DNA of 64,000 bases from a bacterium (lineage in GTDB: Bacteria > CAIWAD01). Every line of letters begins with the position of its first letter. Position 1 is the stretch's first letter. The DNA lies in contig JAUIFJ010000007.1 in the NCBI GenBank assembly GCA_030429345.1, forward strand, positions 1 through 64,000. Direction: 5' to 3'. Of this stretch, positions 1-8,402 are shown in pieces. Under the pieces are notes generated by a model that did not search any database, had not been told where the DNA came from, and saw only the letters and a list, made by a program, of their open reading frames with translations. The translations under genes and the position numbers were made by a program.

Positions 1-2
1 TT

Positions 3-308
3 GAGTTCGATGGGATGATTCAGCACGGCCGGCCGCTGGACATAATGGGCACCCATGCCGGCCCTTTTACGGATGCGCAGGGTGAGAGGCACCCGGGCCA
101 CAACTGGCGTTCTGTCGGCATTTGCCTGATCGGCAAAAAGGTTTTCTCGGCAGCGCAGCTGCAGTCCCTGCAGAAAGTGGTTGCGGATGTTCGGCAGAAG
201 CTGGGCCGGACGGTCCCGATCGTGTGCCACCACCAGGTGAATCCGGGGAAGACTTGCCCCAACCTTTCCTGGCCGTTCCTGCACCAGCTGCTAGACCTGG
301 ACCTGTAG
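3..308 (+). CDS. N-acetylmuramoyl-L-alanine amidase, T7-lysozyme type (5' truncated)
   Basis: C-terminal 101 residues of a peptidoglycan amidase of the PGRP / T7 lysozyme family, which cuts the bond between MurNAc and L-alanine. The reading frame is open through the left edge, so the start lies outside. Visible signatures are NWRSVGICLIG (core strand) and CHHQVNPGKTCP, which matches the region of T7 lysozyme holding the second zinc histidine and the zinc cysteine; the first zinc histidine would lie upstream. Such small stand-alone amidases are typical phage endolysins, so this may be a prophage or prophage remnant. A hairpin at 319-344 and a strong terminator at 516-560 follow it, and then tRNA-Gln on the other strand. 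A domesticated cell-wall amidase is the alternative. Confidence 0.8.
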   Translation, partial: EFDGMIQHGRPLDIMGTHAGPFTDAQGERHPGHNWRSVGICLIGKKVFSAAQLQSLQKVVADVRQKLGRTVPIVCHHQVNPGKTCPNLSWPFLHQLLDLDL

Positions 309-318
309 AAAAGGAGAA

Positions 319-344
319 CGCCCGGGAGACGTGGTGCCCGGGCG
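319..344 (+). terminator. weak hairpin after the amidase
   Basis: Perfect 8-bp inverted repeat (CGCCCGGG / CCCGGGCG) with a 10-nt loop starting 10 bases after the amidase stop. There is no clear T-run, so it may only be a 3'-end stabilising hairpin. Confidence 0.35.
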
Positions 345-515
345 CTCCATTGATCGGTTGCCGCGTGGGGACGCGGCGGTTTCAGGGAAAAGAGTAGCCT
401 TGCGCAGGAACTCTTTCAACTGAATTCGGAACGAAGTGGATTCTGTGCTGAACTAGCCCACCGTACAATCTGCTGGCCCAGCCGGGCCGGCAGTCCCACC
501 CCATAGCTGTGTGTT

Positions 516-560
516 GAAGGGGTCATCGTTGCGGGACGATGACCCCTTCTGTTTTGTTCT
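516..560 (+). terminator. Rho-independent terminator
   Basis: Perfect 14-bp stem (516-529 with 536-549) around a 6-base loop, followed by the T-rich run TGTTTTGTT. It is oriented to stop plus-strand transcripts coming from the amidase side before they run into tRNA-Gln, which is on the minus strand. Confidence 0.85.
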
Positions 561-665
561 GAAAATCGTCGCACATGGGACAGGTATGGGACCGGTCGAA
601 ATTGTCAGAAAATAAGGCGAAATAATTGCATTCATAAGAATTGCAATATCAAGGGCTTAAGCAAG

Positions 666-736
666 CTGTCCCGCCAGGACTCGAACCTAGAACGTCTGGA
701 CCAAAACCAGAAGTGTTGCCATTACACCACGGGACA
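666..736 (-). tRNA. tRNA-Gln(TTG)
   Basis: On the minus strand the 7-bp acceptor stem TGTCCCG/CGGGACA, a TTCGAGTC T-loop and the anticodon stem TCTGG/CCAGA enclose the loop TTTTGGT, giving anticodon TTG (Gln). The CCA end is not encoded. It sits just downstream of the Wzi-like gene on the same strand; a TACATT box at 763-768 could be its own -10. Confidence 0.93.
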
Positions 737-802
737 GGGATTCGCCCTTGGGCGAAGCGGGGAATGTAGGATTTCCCGGGATTTCCGGCAGGGCGTGATA
801 CC

Positions 803-2500
803 CTAGAAGCCGATGCCGTAGAGCAGGCGGAACTCGCGCACCAGGTCCCGGCGGCTGCTCCTGCGGTCGTGCAGGCCCCAGCGGCTGAAGCTGGCTTCCG
901 CGCCGAGCAGGCCCAGGGAGCGGCTTCCGGACGCGCCGACCCACTGGAAGGGCAAGCGCCATTCCAGGGTCCACCTTCTCAGGTCGCGGGTTTCCAGCTC
1001 TCCGGCGAGCAGGGGAACTTCCGTGGGATCGATGCCCTCCCGGTGGCCCAGCATCAACTCGCCGCCGATGTTCTCGCCTGCCGGATTGCGGCCATGCAGG
1101 TGATGTCCGCCGCGCCAGCTGAGGCGCAGGTCCGAAACTCCCAGCCGCAGCCCTTTACGCGGGCCGATGGCGGGAAGCAGCTGGCTGCGCGCAATCTCCC
1201 AGTCCAGCATGCGGCTGTTGGGGCGGGCACCGGCCAAGGGCTGCTCGCCATGGCTGTAGACATTGGCCAGGTAGAAGTGGCTGCCGTACCAGGGGCGAAT
1301 GCGGCGCATTTCGAGCGTGCCGGTCCAGCCCTCGAGCCACGGATTCCCCGGAGCGAGTCCTTTCGGGCTCCAGGCGAGGCCGGCGAGCATCGCCGTCTTC
1401 TGGCCTTCGGCCTGGCTGCCGAAATCGCCCAGGGTATAATCGTCGACCCCCAGTTCGCCATAGATCCGTCCGCGTCCGGGAAGCCATTGCGGCAGGGAGC
1501 GTGAGACATCGAAGAAGAGCAGCGTATTGTCCCGGTCGCCGGCGGCGTGCTGCTCGCTCCAGTAGAAATTCACCGGGTTGAGCACGCCCAGCCCCGGCTT
1601 CTCGTCTCCCAGGATCAGGAGCTCGGAGAAGGCGAACTCCCAGGCGCCGAGGCTGAGCTCGAGCCGGTGTCCGGCCAGCCACTTCTCGCGCCAGGGCTTG
1701 CGCGAACGGACGGGATCCTCCTGGATGCGCAGGGAGTCGATCAGCCGGCTTTCCAGTTCCGCCAGCAGGAAGCGGGCGCGCAGCCGGGTGCCGCCGGCGT
1801 CGATCTGGAACAGGTTCATCGGCGGTGCCTGGTCGCCGCGCAGCAGCAGGCCCGTCAGCAGGGCGCTTCCCCAGACAGGCTGCTCCCGCCCGATCAGCAC
1901 TCCCAGGTCGCCGCGCTCTCCCATGGGGCGCCGATAGCGCAGGCTGGCCCTTGTCTCGTCATGGGTGAGCGAACTGCCGGCCGGATCCACTTGCGCCCAG
2001 AGCCAGTCGCGATCCCGCTGGTAGCCGGGGTGCCAGCGATCCGCGAGCGGCCCCTCCAGGCTGGCGTCGCGGAAGTCCATGTCCAGGCTCCAGTGTTTCC
2101 ACCAGCGTGCCTGGACCTTCAGGCCATTGCCGGCCTCGCTCAGTGACTGCCCGCTGCCTTGCAGGCGCCAGTCGCCGGCCAGCAGCAGGGGCTGCAGGCA
2201 CAGGGAGAAGTCGCGGTCCTCATGGCGGATCAGGGCCATCCGCGATCGGCCATCCTTGCCGATGCGGGCCAGGCGCTCGGTCAATGCGGGCGACTCGATG
2301 GCCGATACCTGCTGGAATGCGAAGCGCCTCCAGTCCGCGGGACGGCTCATTCCCGGGTGCAGGCTGTCCGGCAGGGCAAGCCGCAGCTCGCTTTCCGACA
2401 GGGTTCCGCTGCGCAGCCACATGGCTGGCGCGGAACTTGCAAGTACAAGCAGCAGGCACAGGCCCTGGAGGATCCCTTTCGGGAGAGTAGAAATCAGCAT
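803..2500 (-). CDS. Wzi-like outer-membrane beta-barrel protein
   Basis: A 565-residue protein with a hydrophobic N-terminus (GLCLLLVLASSAPA) that fits a signal peptide, then alternating aromatic/polar strands typical of an outer-membrane barrel, ending in a final strand RLLYGIGF. The middle resembles the capsule-assembly Wzi / exopolysaccharide outer-membrane family: a glycine-tryptophan strand with SALLTGLLLRGD, HRLELSLGAWEFAFSE, an LNPVNFYWSEQ segment and a dNTLLFFD strand. Wzi anchors capsule on the cell surface in enterobacteria; no polysaccharide genes are next to it here, so the role is open. The ATG at 2500 lies only 6 bases after a TATATTG box (2512-2506), so the message could be leaderless or the start could lie further in. 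Confidence 0.6.
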   Translation of the reverse strand: MLISTLPKGILQGLCLLLVLASSAPAMWLRSGTLSESELRLALPDSLHPGMSRPADWRRFAFQQVSAIESPALTERLARIGKDGRSRMALIRHEDRDFSLCLQPLLLAGDWRLQGSGQSLSEAGNGLKVQARWWKHWSLDMDFRDASLEGPLADRWHPGYQRDRDWLWAQVDPAGSSLTHDETRASLRYRRPMGERGDLGVLIGREQPVWGSALLTGLLLRGDQAPPMNLFQIDAGGTRLRARFLLAELESRLIDSLRIQEDPVRSRKPWREKWLAGHRLELSLGAWEFAFSELLILGDEKPGLGVLNPVNFYWSEQHAAGDRDNTLLFFDVSRSLPQWLPGRGRIYGELGVDDYTLGDFGSQAEGQKTAMLAGLAWSPKGLAPGNPWLEGWTGTLEMRRIRPWYGSHFYLANVYSHGEQPLAGARPNSRMLDWEIARSQLLPAIGPRKGLRLGVSDLRLSWRGGHHLHGRNPAGENIGGELMLGHREGIDPTEVPLLAGELETRDLRRWTLEWRLPFQWVGASGSRSLGLLGAEASFSRWGLHDRRSSRRDLVREFRLLYGIGF

Positions 2501-2505
2501 GCGGC

Positions 2506-2512
2506 CAATATA
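2506..2512 (-). promoter_or_regulatory. putative -10 element TATATTG for the Wzi-like gene
   Basis: TATATTG on the minus strand, 6 bases before the ATG. The same word recurs before several other genes in the window (22506-22512, 53598-53604, variants at 8272-8278 and 20660-20666). No good -35 is seen. Confidence 0.4.
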
Positions 2513-2739
2513 AGGCAGCCGGCCGCCGCTGTCGCATGGCAGGGATTGGTCCGCGGCGGCCTGCTTTGAAACTGCATGGCGATTGCCTTACCTTGATTAG
2601 AATGGGCTTCCGGGTGCCGCCGTCGCTTGATGCAGCATGGCAGCCGAACCATACAGGAAATCTGCGGGATCGTCCATCCATGAACGCCGACGGCGCGGGT
2701 TTCCTGTCCATTTGTTCAGCACACGAAACAGGTTACACC

Positions 2740-2760
2740 TACAATCCAATAAGTGGAGGG
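2740..2760 (+). promoter_or_regulatory. putative -10 (TACAAT) and ribosome binding site before the sorting-domain protein
   Basis: TACAAT at 2740-2745 could be a -10 box. GGAGGG at 2755-2760 sits 10 bases before the ATG at 2771 and decides that start over an in-frame GTG at 2753. Confidence 0.4.
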
Positions 2761-2770
2761 ATCTGAAGCA

Positions 2771-5158
2771 ATGAAACGCGCAATTTCCCTGGCGATCCTG
2801 GCGACCGCGACCCTGGCCATGGCCGATGCCATGATGGTCAGCACCCGCGGCCCCGTGGAGCGCCTTGACAGTTGGCAGCGCGACGGTGAACGCACCGACT
2901 CGCTGTTCTTCTTCGAAGACTTCGAGAGCGGCTGGAATGGCTGGGAGACCATCGACATCACCGCTGTCGAGCCGGCCTGGAACATCAACAGCGAAGGCGC
3001 CTACGACGGCAATTCCTGGTGGAGCGGCGATCCCGAGATCGGCGGCTACGACAACCACTGGCTGCATTATCTGGAGACCCCGGTCATCGACCTGACGGGT
3101 ACCTCGGCTCCCGAGCTCAGTTTCTACCTGGATTACACTGTCGAGCCTCCCGGCGGCGAGCCTGACGGCTACGACGCCTGGGACGGCGGCAATGTCTGGA
3201 TCAAGGTCGACGACGGCGAGTGGATGGTCGCCGACGGCTTCACCGGCCATCCCTACAATGCCACCAGCCTTTATTCCTTCGGCGAGGAATTCGGCATGGG
3301 CACGGGCATCGCCGGCTGGGCCAATACCAGCGGCGGCTACAACCAGGCCATGCTGGACCTGTCCAGCTACATCGGCAGCGAGGTGCAGTTCCGCTTCGCC
3401 TTCTGCTCGGATCCCGGTGCCAGCACCGTCGACGGCGGCAACAGCAGCTGGTTCGGTTTCCGCTTCGACGACATCCTGATCATGGATGCCGACACGACCC
3501 TGCTCAGCAACAACGCCGACGACGCCCCGGTCCCCTCCGAGTTCACCCTGGTGAATGGCGAGGAGGCCTCCGGCGACTGGTGGGAACTGACCACCGACTA
3601 CGCCCACAGCCCGACGACGGCTGCCAAGTGCTCCGTCTTCCCGAACCTGCGCAATGGCCTGACCACTCCCTGGCTGACTCTCGAGGACGGCTGGGAGTAC
3701 TGGATCCAGTGGTGGCTGATCAGCGACCTGCGCGACTTCAACGGCAGCGGCGGCACCAGCCTGGAAGACTACTTCCGCATCGAGGTCCAGATCCAGGGCA
3801 GCATCGAGTGGACCTACCTGCTGCACGACTACTGCGATGTCGGCCGCCCCGGCTACAACGACGATCCCAACAACCTGGCCTGGGACGAGTATGATCCGCT
3901 TGAGGACCCCTTCAATGACGGCACCGCCAGCCTGACGGATTACGCCGGCGAGACGGTTCGCCTGCGCATCGTGGTCATCACCGACGACAACGACGACGGC
4001 GGCACCGGCGCCGGCCTGTTGATCGACGACTTCCAGCTCTGGGGCAGCGACGTGCTGGCCAACGACCTGGGTGTCACACAGACGATCCTCAGCTTCCCCC
4101 GCACACAGGGCGTGCCGGCGGAGATCGGCGTCGAGCTGACCAACTTCGGCGGCGAGGCCGCCGCCAACGTGCTGACCTGGGTCGATGTGGACGATTCCCA
4201 CGTGGGCTTCGTCAATCCGCGCTTCAATGTGGATCCCCTGTCCAGCGACTGGGGCGTGATCGAGTGGACGCCGAACGCGGTGGGCGATGTAGACGTCAAG
4301 TCCTATTCGGTCTTCGACGACCAGAACACGGTCAATGACACCCTGTATACGGAGTGGACCCTGGCCGCGCCCGGCGACGTGACCTTCGGCTACTACTACC
4401 ACGGCGATGAGATCTCTTGGATTATTCCTGCGGAAGAAGGTGAAGGGCCTTTCGGTTTCTTCGATCTTGGCGCAGTTGAAGGAGAAGTAGAGTTGGATAT
4501 GGTTGAAGTGGTCATGGGCGACAACGACACCCAGCACAGCGGCAACCAGGTTGTGATCCACACCTATGCCGACGACAATGGCGCCCCGGGTGCCGAGCTG
4601 TCCACGGACACCTACGACCTGACCAACAACCAGACCGGCGCAATTCTTTATGAGTGGGGAATTGGCCCAGTTACAGTTGAAGGTGGGGTTTGGATCTGGA
4701 TCGAGCTGGTGGACGGTTTCCCCGATCCCATCGGACACGATCTACTTGACTTCAATACTGGGCACTACGGAATAGGCGACGGAATGACGTGGGATACAAG
4801 TCTTTCCGAAATGGAAGGCGGTGCAAACAGCCTTTACTTCTTCGTTCATGGGGAAGCCACGGGAACGAGTGTCCGTACTCCGACTTCCATACCGAATGAT
4901 TTCGCCCTGGGCGAGGCCTATCCCAATCCCTTCAACCCGAGCACGCGCATCGACTTCACCGCCCCGGCGGACCAGCTGACGACCCTCAAGGTCTACAACC
5001 TGGCCGGCCAGGAAGTGGCGACGGTCTTCAGCGGAGCGGCCACGGGCGCCGTGCAGAGCGCGACCTTCGACGCCGGCCACCTGGCCAGCGGCGTCTACCT
5101 CACCGAACTGGTGAGCGGCGAGCAGCGCGCCTCGAGCAAGCTGCTGCTGGTCAAGTAG
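2771..5158 (+). CDS. secreted protein with type IX-style C-terminal sorting domain
   Basis: A 795-residue exported protein. The N-terminus MKRAISLAILATATLAMADA is a signal peptide. Residues from about 50 onward (DFESGWNGWETID...) look like a MAM / choice-of-anchor-J beta-sandwich of the kind seen around M6 peptidases, and a second Trp/Asp-rich sandwich follows (to about residue 430); no peptidase motif is visible. A CARDB-like Ig segment (VELTNFGGEAAANVL) comes next. The last 85 residues hold EAYPNPFNPSTRIDF, YNLAGQEVATV and SGVYLTELVSGE, the FlgD-like / T9SS type A sorting signature that leads to secretion and surface attachment in FCB bacteria. Codons in about 4420-4880 (GAA/GAT/ATT-rich) are more AT-rich than the rest of the gene, which may mean a swapped-in segment. 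Confidence 0.85.
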   Translation: MKRAISLAILATATLAMADAMMVSTRGPVERLDSWQRDGERTDSLFFFEDFESGWNGWETIDITAVEPAWNINSEGAYDGNSWWSGDPEIGGYDNHWLHYLETPVIDLTGTSAPELSFYLDYTVEPPGGEPDGYDAWDGGNVWIKVDDGEWMVADGFTGHPYNATSLYSFGEEFGMGTGIAGWANTSGGYNQAMLDLSSYIGSEVQFRFAFCSDPGASTVDGGNSSWFGFRFDDILIMDADTTLLSNNADDAPVPSEFTLVNGEEASGDWWELTTDYAHSPTTAAKCSVFPNLRNGLTTPWLTLEDGWEYWIQWWLISDLRDFNGSGGTSLEDYFRIEVQIQGSIEWTYLLHDYCDVGRPGYNDDPNNLAWDEYDPLEDPFNDGTASLTDYAGETVRLRIVVITDDNDDGGTGAGLLIDDFQLWGSDVLANDLGVTQTILSFPRTQGVPAEIGVELTNFGGEAAANVLTWVDVDDSHVGFVNPRFNVDPLSSDWGVIEWTPNAVGDVDVKSYSVFDDQNTVNDTLYTEWTLAAPGDVTFGYYYHGDEISWIIPAEEGEGPFGFFDLGAVEGEVELDMVEVVMGDNDTQHSGNQVVIHTYADDNGAPGAELSTDTYDLTNNQTGAILYEWGIGPVTVEGGVWIWIELVDGFPDPIGHDLLDFNTGHYGIGDGMTWDTSLSEMEGGANSLYFFVHGEATGTSVRTPTSIPNDFALGEAYPNPFNPSTRIDFTAPADQLTTLKVYNLAGQEVATVFSGAATGAVQSATFDAGHLASGVYLTELVSGEQRASSKLLLVK

Positions 5159-5180
5159 CACACGGCAACAGCCGAACACA

Positions 5181-5217
5181 AAAGGGGGCCGTCCGGAAGG
5201 ATGGCCCCCTTTTCTTT
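5181..5217 (+). terminator. Rho-independent terminator after the sorting-domain gene
   Basis: 14-bp stem (5181-5194 with 5199-5212, one G-T pair) closed by a GGAA tetraloop and followed by TTTCTTT. It starts 22 bases after the stop codon at 5158. Confidence 0.93.
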
Positions 5218-5530
5218 AAAGATGTAGCACGAAGGATGAAGTATGAAGTGGGGGAGTGGGTGGTTTGTGATCCTCCCTGGGGGGATTTGATTCTGGCTCG
5301 CTGCGGGCTGTCGGCCGCAGCTACCTTGAGCCGCCCCTTCGGGGCTGATCCTCCCGCGTGGCGGTCGCCTGCCGAGCGTGATGCGACAGGGAATGGCTAC
5401 AGGTCCAACACACATTCCCCTGGGCCGGAGATCGGCCCCAGGTCCATTGAGCGCCGGCGGCCCCTTCGTAACACAGTCACAAAATCGAGAGAGCCCGCAT
5501 CATCCTTCGTACTTCATCCTTGTCCAAAGA
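5218..5530. other. non-coding stretch with facing GAAGGATGAAG-type repeats
   Basis: About 310 bases without a credible gene. It starts with GAAGGATGAAGTATGAAG (5231-5248) and ends with a related word in inverse orientation (5501-5522, reverse complement CAAGGATGAAGTACGAAG...). Similar words follow genes at 46590-46620 and 51118-51137, pointing to a dispersed intergenic repeat. Confidence 0.55.
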
Positions 5531-5614
5531 TACCGGGAGCGGGACTCGAACCCGCACGGCCTTCAGGCCTGGAGATTTTAAGTCTCCTGTGTCTACCAGT
5601 TCCACCATCCCGGC
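5531..5614 (-). tRNA. tRNA-Leu(TAA)
   Basis: 84-nt class II tRNA on the minus strand with acceptor GCCGGGA/TCCCGGT, a D-arm TGGTAGACAC, anticodon stem GGAGA/TCTCC around CTTAAAA (anticodon TAA, Leu), a long variable arm (GGCCTGAAGGCC) and TTCGAGTC T-loop. CCA is not encoded. It begins 7 bases after the stop of the GroES-like gene and may be co-transcribed with it. Confidence 0.95.
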
Positions 5615-5621
5615 GGTGTGA

Positions 5622-6014
5622 TCAGTCTTCCTTCAGCAGGTCGCTCAGGTCCGGATCCTCCGGGCGATCGTCCCTTTCGACAAGCAGCAGGCCGGCCAGG
5701 GGGACGATCAGGAACTCCTCGTCCCTGTAGCGGATCTCGATGGCGCTGCGCTGCAGGAAGAGAGCGTAATCGCCGATCTCGACCTCCATCGGCATGTAGC
5801 GCGGCTTGTGTTCGCTTCCCTGCCAGGGCTCGTCGGCCCCCGGCTCGGGCAGCGGGGTGCCCGGCCCGACGGCGACCACGCGGCCGCCCTTGACCGCCGC
5901 CTTGGCATTCACCGTCGGCGGCAGGAAGAGGCCGCTGGAGGTGCGTGTCGTCCCGCTGTCCGGCTTGACCAGGATCCGGTCGCCGACGACGCGGAGTGTG
6001 TTCAGATTCATCAT
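5622..6014 (-). CDS. GroES (Cpn10)-like co-chaperonin family protein
   Basis: A 130-residue protein with the Cpn10 fold: first strand LRVVGDRILVKPD, a mobile-loop-like segment TSSGLFLPPT (GroES uses GGIVLP to bind GroEL), and GRVVAVGPG. It is longer than canonical GroES (about 95 residues) because of an insert (about residues 55-75, PEPGADEPWQGSEHKPRY) and an acidic tail ending DLSDLLKED. No groEL is next to it; neighbours are glgB upstream (39-base gap, same strand) and tRNA-Leu downstream. It is probably a divergent paralogue rather than the main GroES; whether it binds GroEL cannot be told. The start could equally be the second Met. Confidence 0.75.
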   Translation of the reverse strand: MMNLNTLRVVGDRILVKPDSGTTRTSSGLFLPPTVNAKAAVKGGRVVAVGPGTPLPEPGADEPWQGSEHKPRYMPMEVEIGDYALFLQRSAIEIRYRDEEFLIVPLAGLLLVERDDRPEDPDLSDLLKED

Positions 6015-6053
6015 GTGCGTGTCCGCTCCGACTTCTATCGCCGACGATTCCCG

Positions 6054-8249
6054 CTAGCGGGCGGCTCCGCCTGCGCTTTCGTGGCGCAGGATCACCATTC
6101 CCAGCGGCGGCAGGTCCAGGCTGAGGCTTGCCGGGAAGCGGCCGCAGGCCTTCTCGAGGGCCAGGACCTCTCCCTGTGTGCCATTCCCGCTGCCGCCGAA
6201 ATCCTCCGCATCCGTGTTGAGTTCGTACTCCCAGCGACCGGCGGAGGGGACGCCCAGCTCGTAGCCGCTCCTGGGAACCGGAGTGAAATTGCAGACGGCG
6301 AGCAGGCTGGGGCTGTCGGCGGCGTGACGCAGGAAGGCGAAGACCGACTGCGCGGCATCGTCGACCACGCTCCATTCGAAGCCGGCGGGCTCGTGATTCG
6401 TCGCGTGCAGGGCCGGCTCGCGGCGCAACAGGTGGTTCAGCTCCCCCAGCAGCTGCTGGATGCCGCGGTGGCTGCTGTGGTTCTGCAGCCTCCAGTCCAC
6501 GTCGCGCTCCTCGCTCCACTCGCTGTGCTGCCCCAGTTCGCCGCCCATGAAGAGCAGCTTGGCGCCGGGGTGCAGCCACATCCAGGCAAGAAACAGCCGC
6601 AGGTTGGCCAGCTTCTGCCAGTCGTCCCCCGGCATCTTGGCCAATAGCGAGCCCTTCCCGTGCACCACCTCGTCGTGAGACAGGACCAGGATGAAGTTCT
6701 CGGTCCAGGCGTAGACCAGCGAGAAGGTCAGCAGGTCGTGGTGATACTGGCGGTGGACGGGATCGTTGGCGATGTACTTCAGGCTGTCGTGCATCCAGCC
6801 CATGTTCCACTTCAGGTTGAAGCCCAGACCGCCCGTATACACCGGGCGTGAGACGCCGGCCCAGCTCGTGCTCTCCTCGGCGATCGAGAGGATGCCCGGG
6901 TTGCGCTCGAAGAGCACCGTGTTCAGCTCGCGCAGGAAATCGATCGCTTCCAGGTTCTCCCTGCCGCCGAAGCGGTTGGGCATCCACTGCCCCTCCTCGC
7001 GGCTGTAGTCCAGGTAGAGCATGCTGGCCACCGCGTCCACGCGAATGCCGTCCACGTGGAATTCCTCGATCCAGTAGAGGGCGTTGGCAATCAGGAAGTT
7101 CTTCACTTCCGTGCGGCCGTAGTTGAAGATCAGTGTGCCCCAGTCCGGGTGCTCGCCCAGCCGAGGATCCGCGTGTTCGTAGAGCGGGCTGCCGTCGAAG
7201 CGGGCCAGGGCGAAATCGTCCTTGGGGAAATGGGCCGGCACCCAGTCGAGGATCACGCCATAGCCGCGGCGGTGCAGGGTGTCGACCAGGGCGCGGAAAT
7301 CGTCGGGCGTGCCGAAGCGGCTGCTGGGCGCGAAATAGCCCGTCACCTGGTAGCCCCAGGAGCCGTCGAAGGGATGCTCCATCACCGGCATCAGCTCCAC
7401 GTGGGTGAAGCCTGTCTGGTCCAGGTAGTCTGCCAGCTGCTCGCCCAATTCGCGGTAGTTGAGCCAGTCGCCTTCTTCCTGCGGATTCCAGGGACGCCGC
7501 CAGGAACCCGGGTGGATCTCGTAGACGCTGAGCGGCTTTTTCAGCGGATCGCCCTTGCCCCGTTCCTCCAGCCACTCCTGGTCGCCCCATTCGTAGCGGC
7601 TGGGCGCGAGCACGCGGCAGGCGGTTTCCGGGCGCAGCTGGAACTGGCGGCCCAGCGGATCGGCCTTGACGCGCACTTCGCCCTGTTGGCTGGTGATACA
7701 GAACTTGTAGAGACTGCCGGCGCTTTCGTCGGGCAGGAAGAATTCCCAGAGCCCGCTGCCGCCCCGGTTGCGCATGGGGTGGCTCAGGGCGCTCCAGCCG
7801 TTGAAGTCGCCGATCACGCTGACCTGCCGCGCGTTGGGCGCCCAGACGGCGAATCGCAGGCCGGGAACGCCCTGGTGCTGGCAAGCCTCGGCGCCCAGCA
7901 CTTTCCACAGTTCGAAGAGCCGGCCTTCGCCGAAGAGGTGCAGGTCCTGTTCTCCCAAAAGCGGCTCGAAGAGCCAGGGGCTGTGCGCCTGCCAGCTCTG
8001 CCCGTTCTCGAAGTGGTATTCGAAAAGGGCTTCCGCCGGATCCAGCAACTCCTGCAGGACTAGTTCGAAGAGTCCATTGCCGATCGCTTCCAGTTCGCGG
8101 GGAGCGTGCTCGTCCGCCAGCAGGATCCGCTCCGCGTGGGGCGCCCAGAGGCGAAGGACGATCCGATCGCCCTCCGAATGCTGGCCCAGGGTGCGGAAAG
8201 GGTCGTGCAGGGTGGCGCTCAGGCTGGGGGGAAAGGATTTCCGGGACAT
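6054..8249 (-). CDS. glgB: 1,4-alpha-glucan (glycogen) branching enzyme
   Basis: A 731-residue cytoplasmic GH13 enzyme that cuts an alpha-1,4-glucan and re-attaches the piece as an alpha-1,6 branch in glycogen. Order: an extra N-terminal CBM48-like module (about 15-115), the CBM48 proper (GLRFAVWAPNARQVSVIGDFNGW, about 120-220, given here only as landmark), then the catalytic barrel with HPGSW, GVILDWVPAHFPKDD, the nucleophile region DGIRVDAVASMLYLDYSR, the acid/base region SIAEESTSW and LSHDEVVHGKGSL, and a C-terminal all-beta domain. The start at 8249 is chosen because GAGGAAG precedes it and an upstream in-frame ATG at 8270 lies beside the putative -10 (8272-8278). No other glg genes are present in the window. 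Confidence 0.95.
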   Translation of the reverse strand: MSRKSFPPSLSATLHDPFRTLGQHSEGDRIVLRLWAPHAERILLADEHAPRELEAIGNGLFELVLQELLDPAEALFEYHFENGQSWQAHSPWLFEPLLGEQDLHLFGEGRLFELWKVLGAEACQHQGVPGLRFAVWAPNARQVSVIGDFNGWSALSHPMRNRGGSGLWEFFLPDESAGSLYKFCITSQQGEVRVKADPLGRQFQLRPETACRVLAPSRYEWGDQEWLEERGKGDPLKKPLSVYEIHPGSWRRPWNPQEEGDWLNYRELGEQLADYLDQTGFTHVELMPVMEHPFDGSWGYQVTGYFAPSSRFGTPDDFRALVDTLHRRGYGVILDWVPAHFPKDDFALARFDGSPLYEHADPRLGEHPDWGTLIFNYGRTEVKNFLIANALYWIEEFHVDGIRVDAVASMLYLDYSREEGQWMPNRFGGRENLEAIDFLRELNTVLFERNPGILSIAEESTSWAGVSRPVYTGGLGFNLKWNMGWMHDSLKYIANDPVHRQYHHDLLTFSLVYAWTENFILVLSHDEVVHGKGSLLAKMPGDDWQKLANLRLFLAWMWLHPGAKLLFMGGELGQHSEWSEERDVDWRLQNHSSHRGIQQLLGELNHLLRREPALHATNHEPAGFEWSVVDDAAQSVFAFLRHAADSPSLLAVCNFTPVPRSGYELGVPSAGRWEYELNTDAEDFGGSGNGTQGEVLALEKACGRFPASLSLDLPPLGMVILRHESAGGAAR

Positions 8250-8271
8250 GGCTTCCTCATCTTGATCCACG

Positions 8272-8278
8272 CAAGATA
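8272..8278 (-). promoter_or_regulatory. putative -10 element TATCTTG for glgB
   Basis: TATCTTG on the minus strand 22 bases before the chosen glgB ATG; same form as the box before the porin gene (20660-20666). The 150-base gap 8250-8402 also must hold the promoter of the divergent redox operon, but I see no convincing one for it. Confidence 0.4.
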
Positions 8279-8402
8279 AGGCACAGCTTGCAGTTGTCCG
8301 GCCTTCCCGGGTAATCCGTCGAGTGACACACGCTCCTTGTTCCAGGCCGGTTCAGGTCGTAGATTTCTTCGACATCGATGACCCAGCCATGAGACCCCTT
8401 CC

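Larger units (their letters stand above)
309..665. other. non-coding stretch between amidase and tRNA-Gln
   Basis: About 360 bases without a credible gene. It holds the hairpin at 319-344 and the strong terminator at 516-560. The part from 545 to 660 is noticeably AT-richer than the rest of the left end. Confidence 0.6.

Noticed and set aside
2597-4738. 713-codon antisense reading frame opposite the sorting-domain gene
   Set aside because: Low-complexity Val/Ala/Gly composition and exact mirror of a well-supported gene; long antisense frames are expected at this GC.
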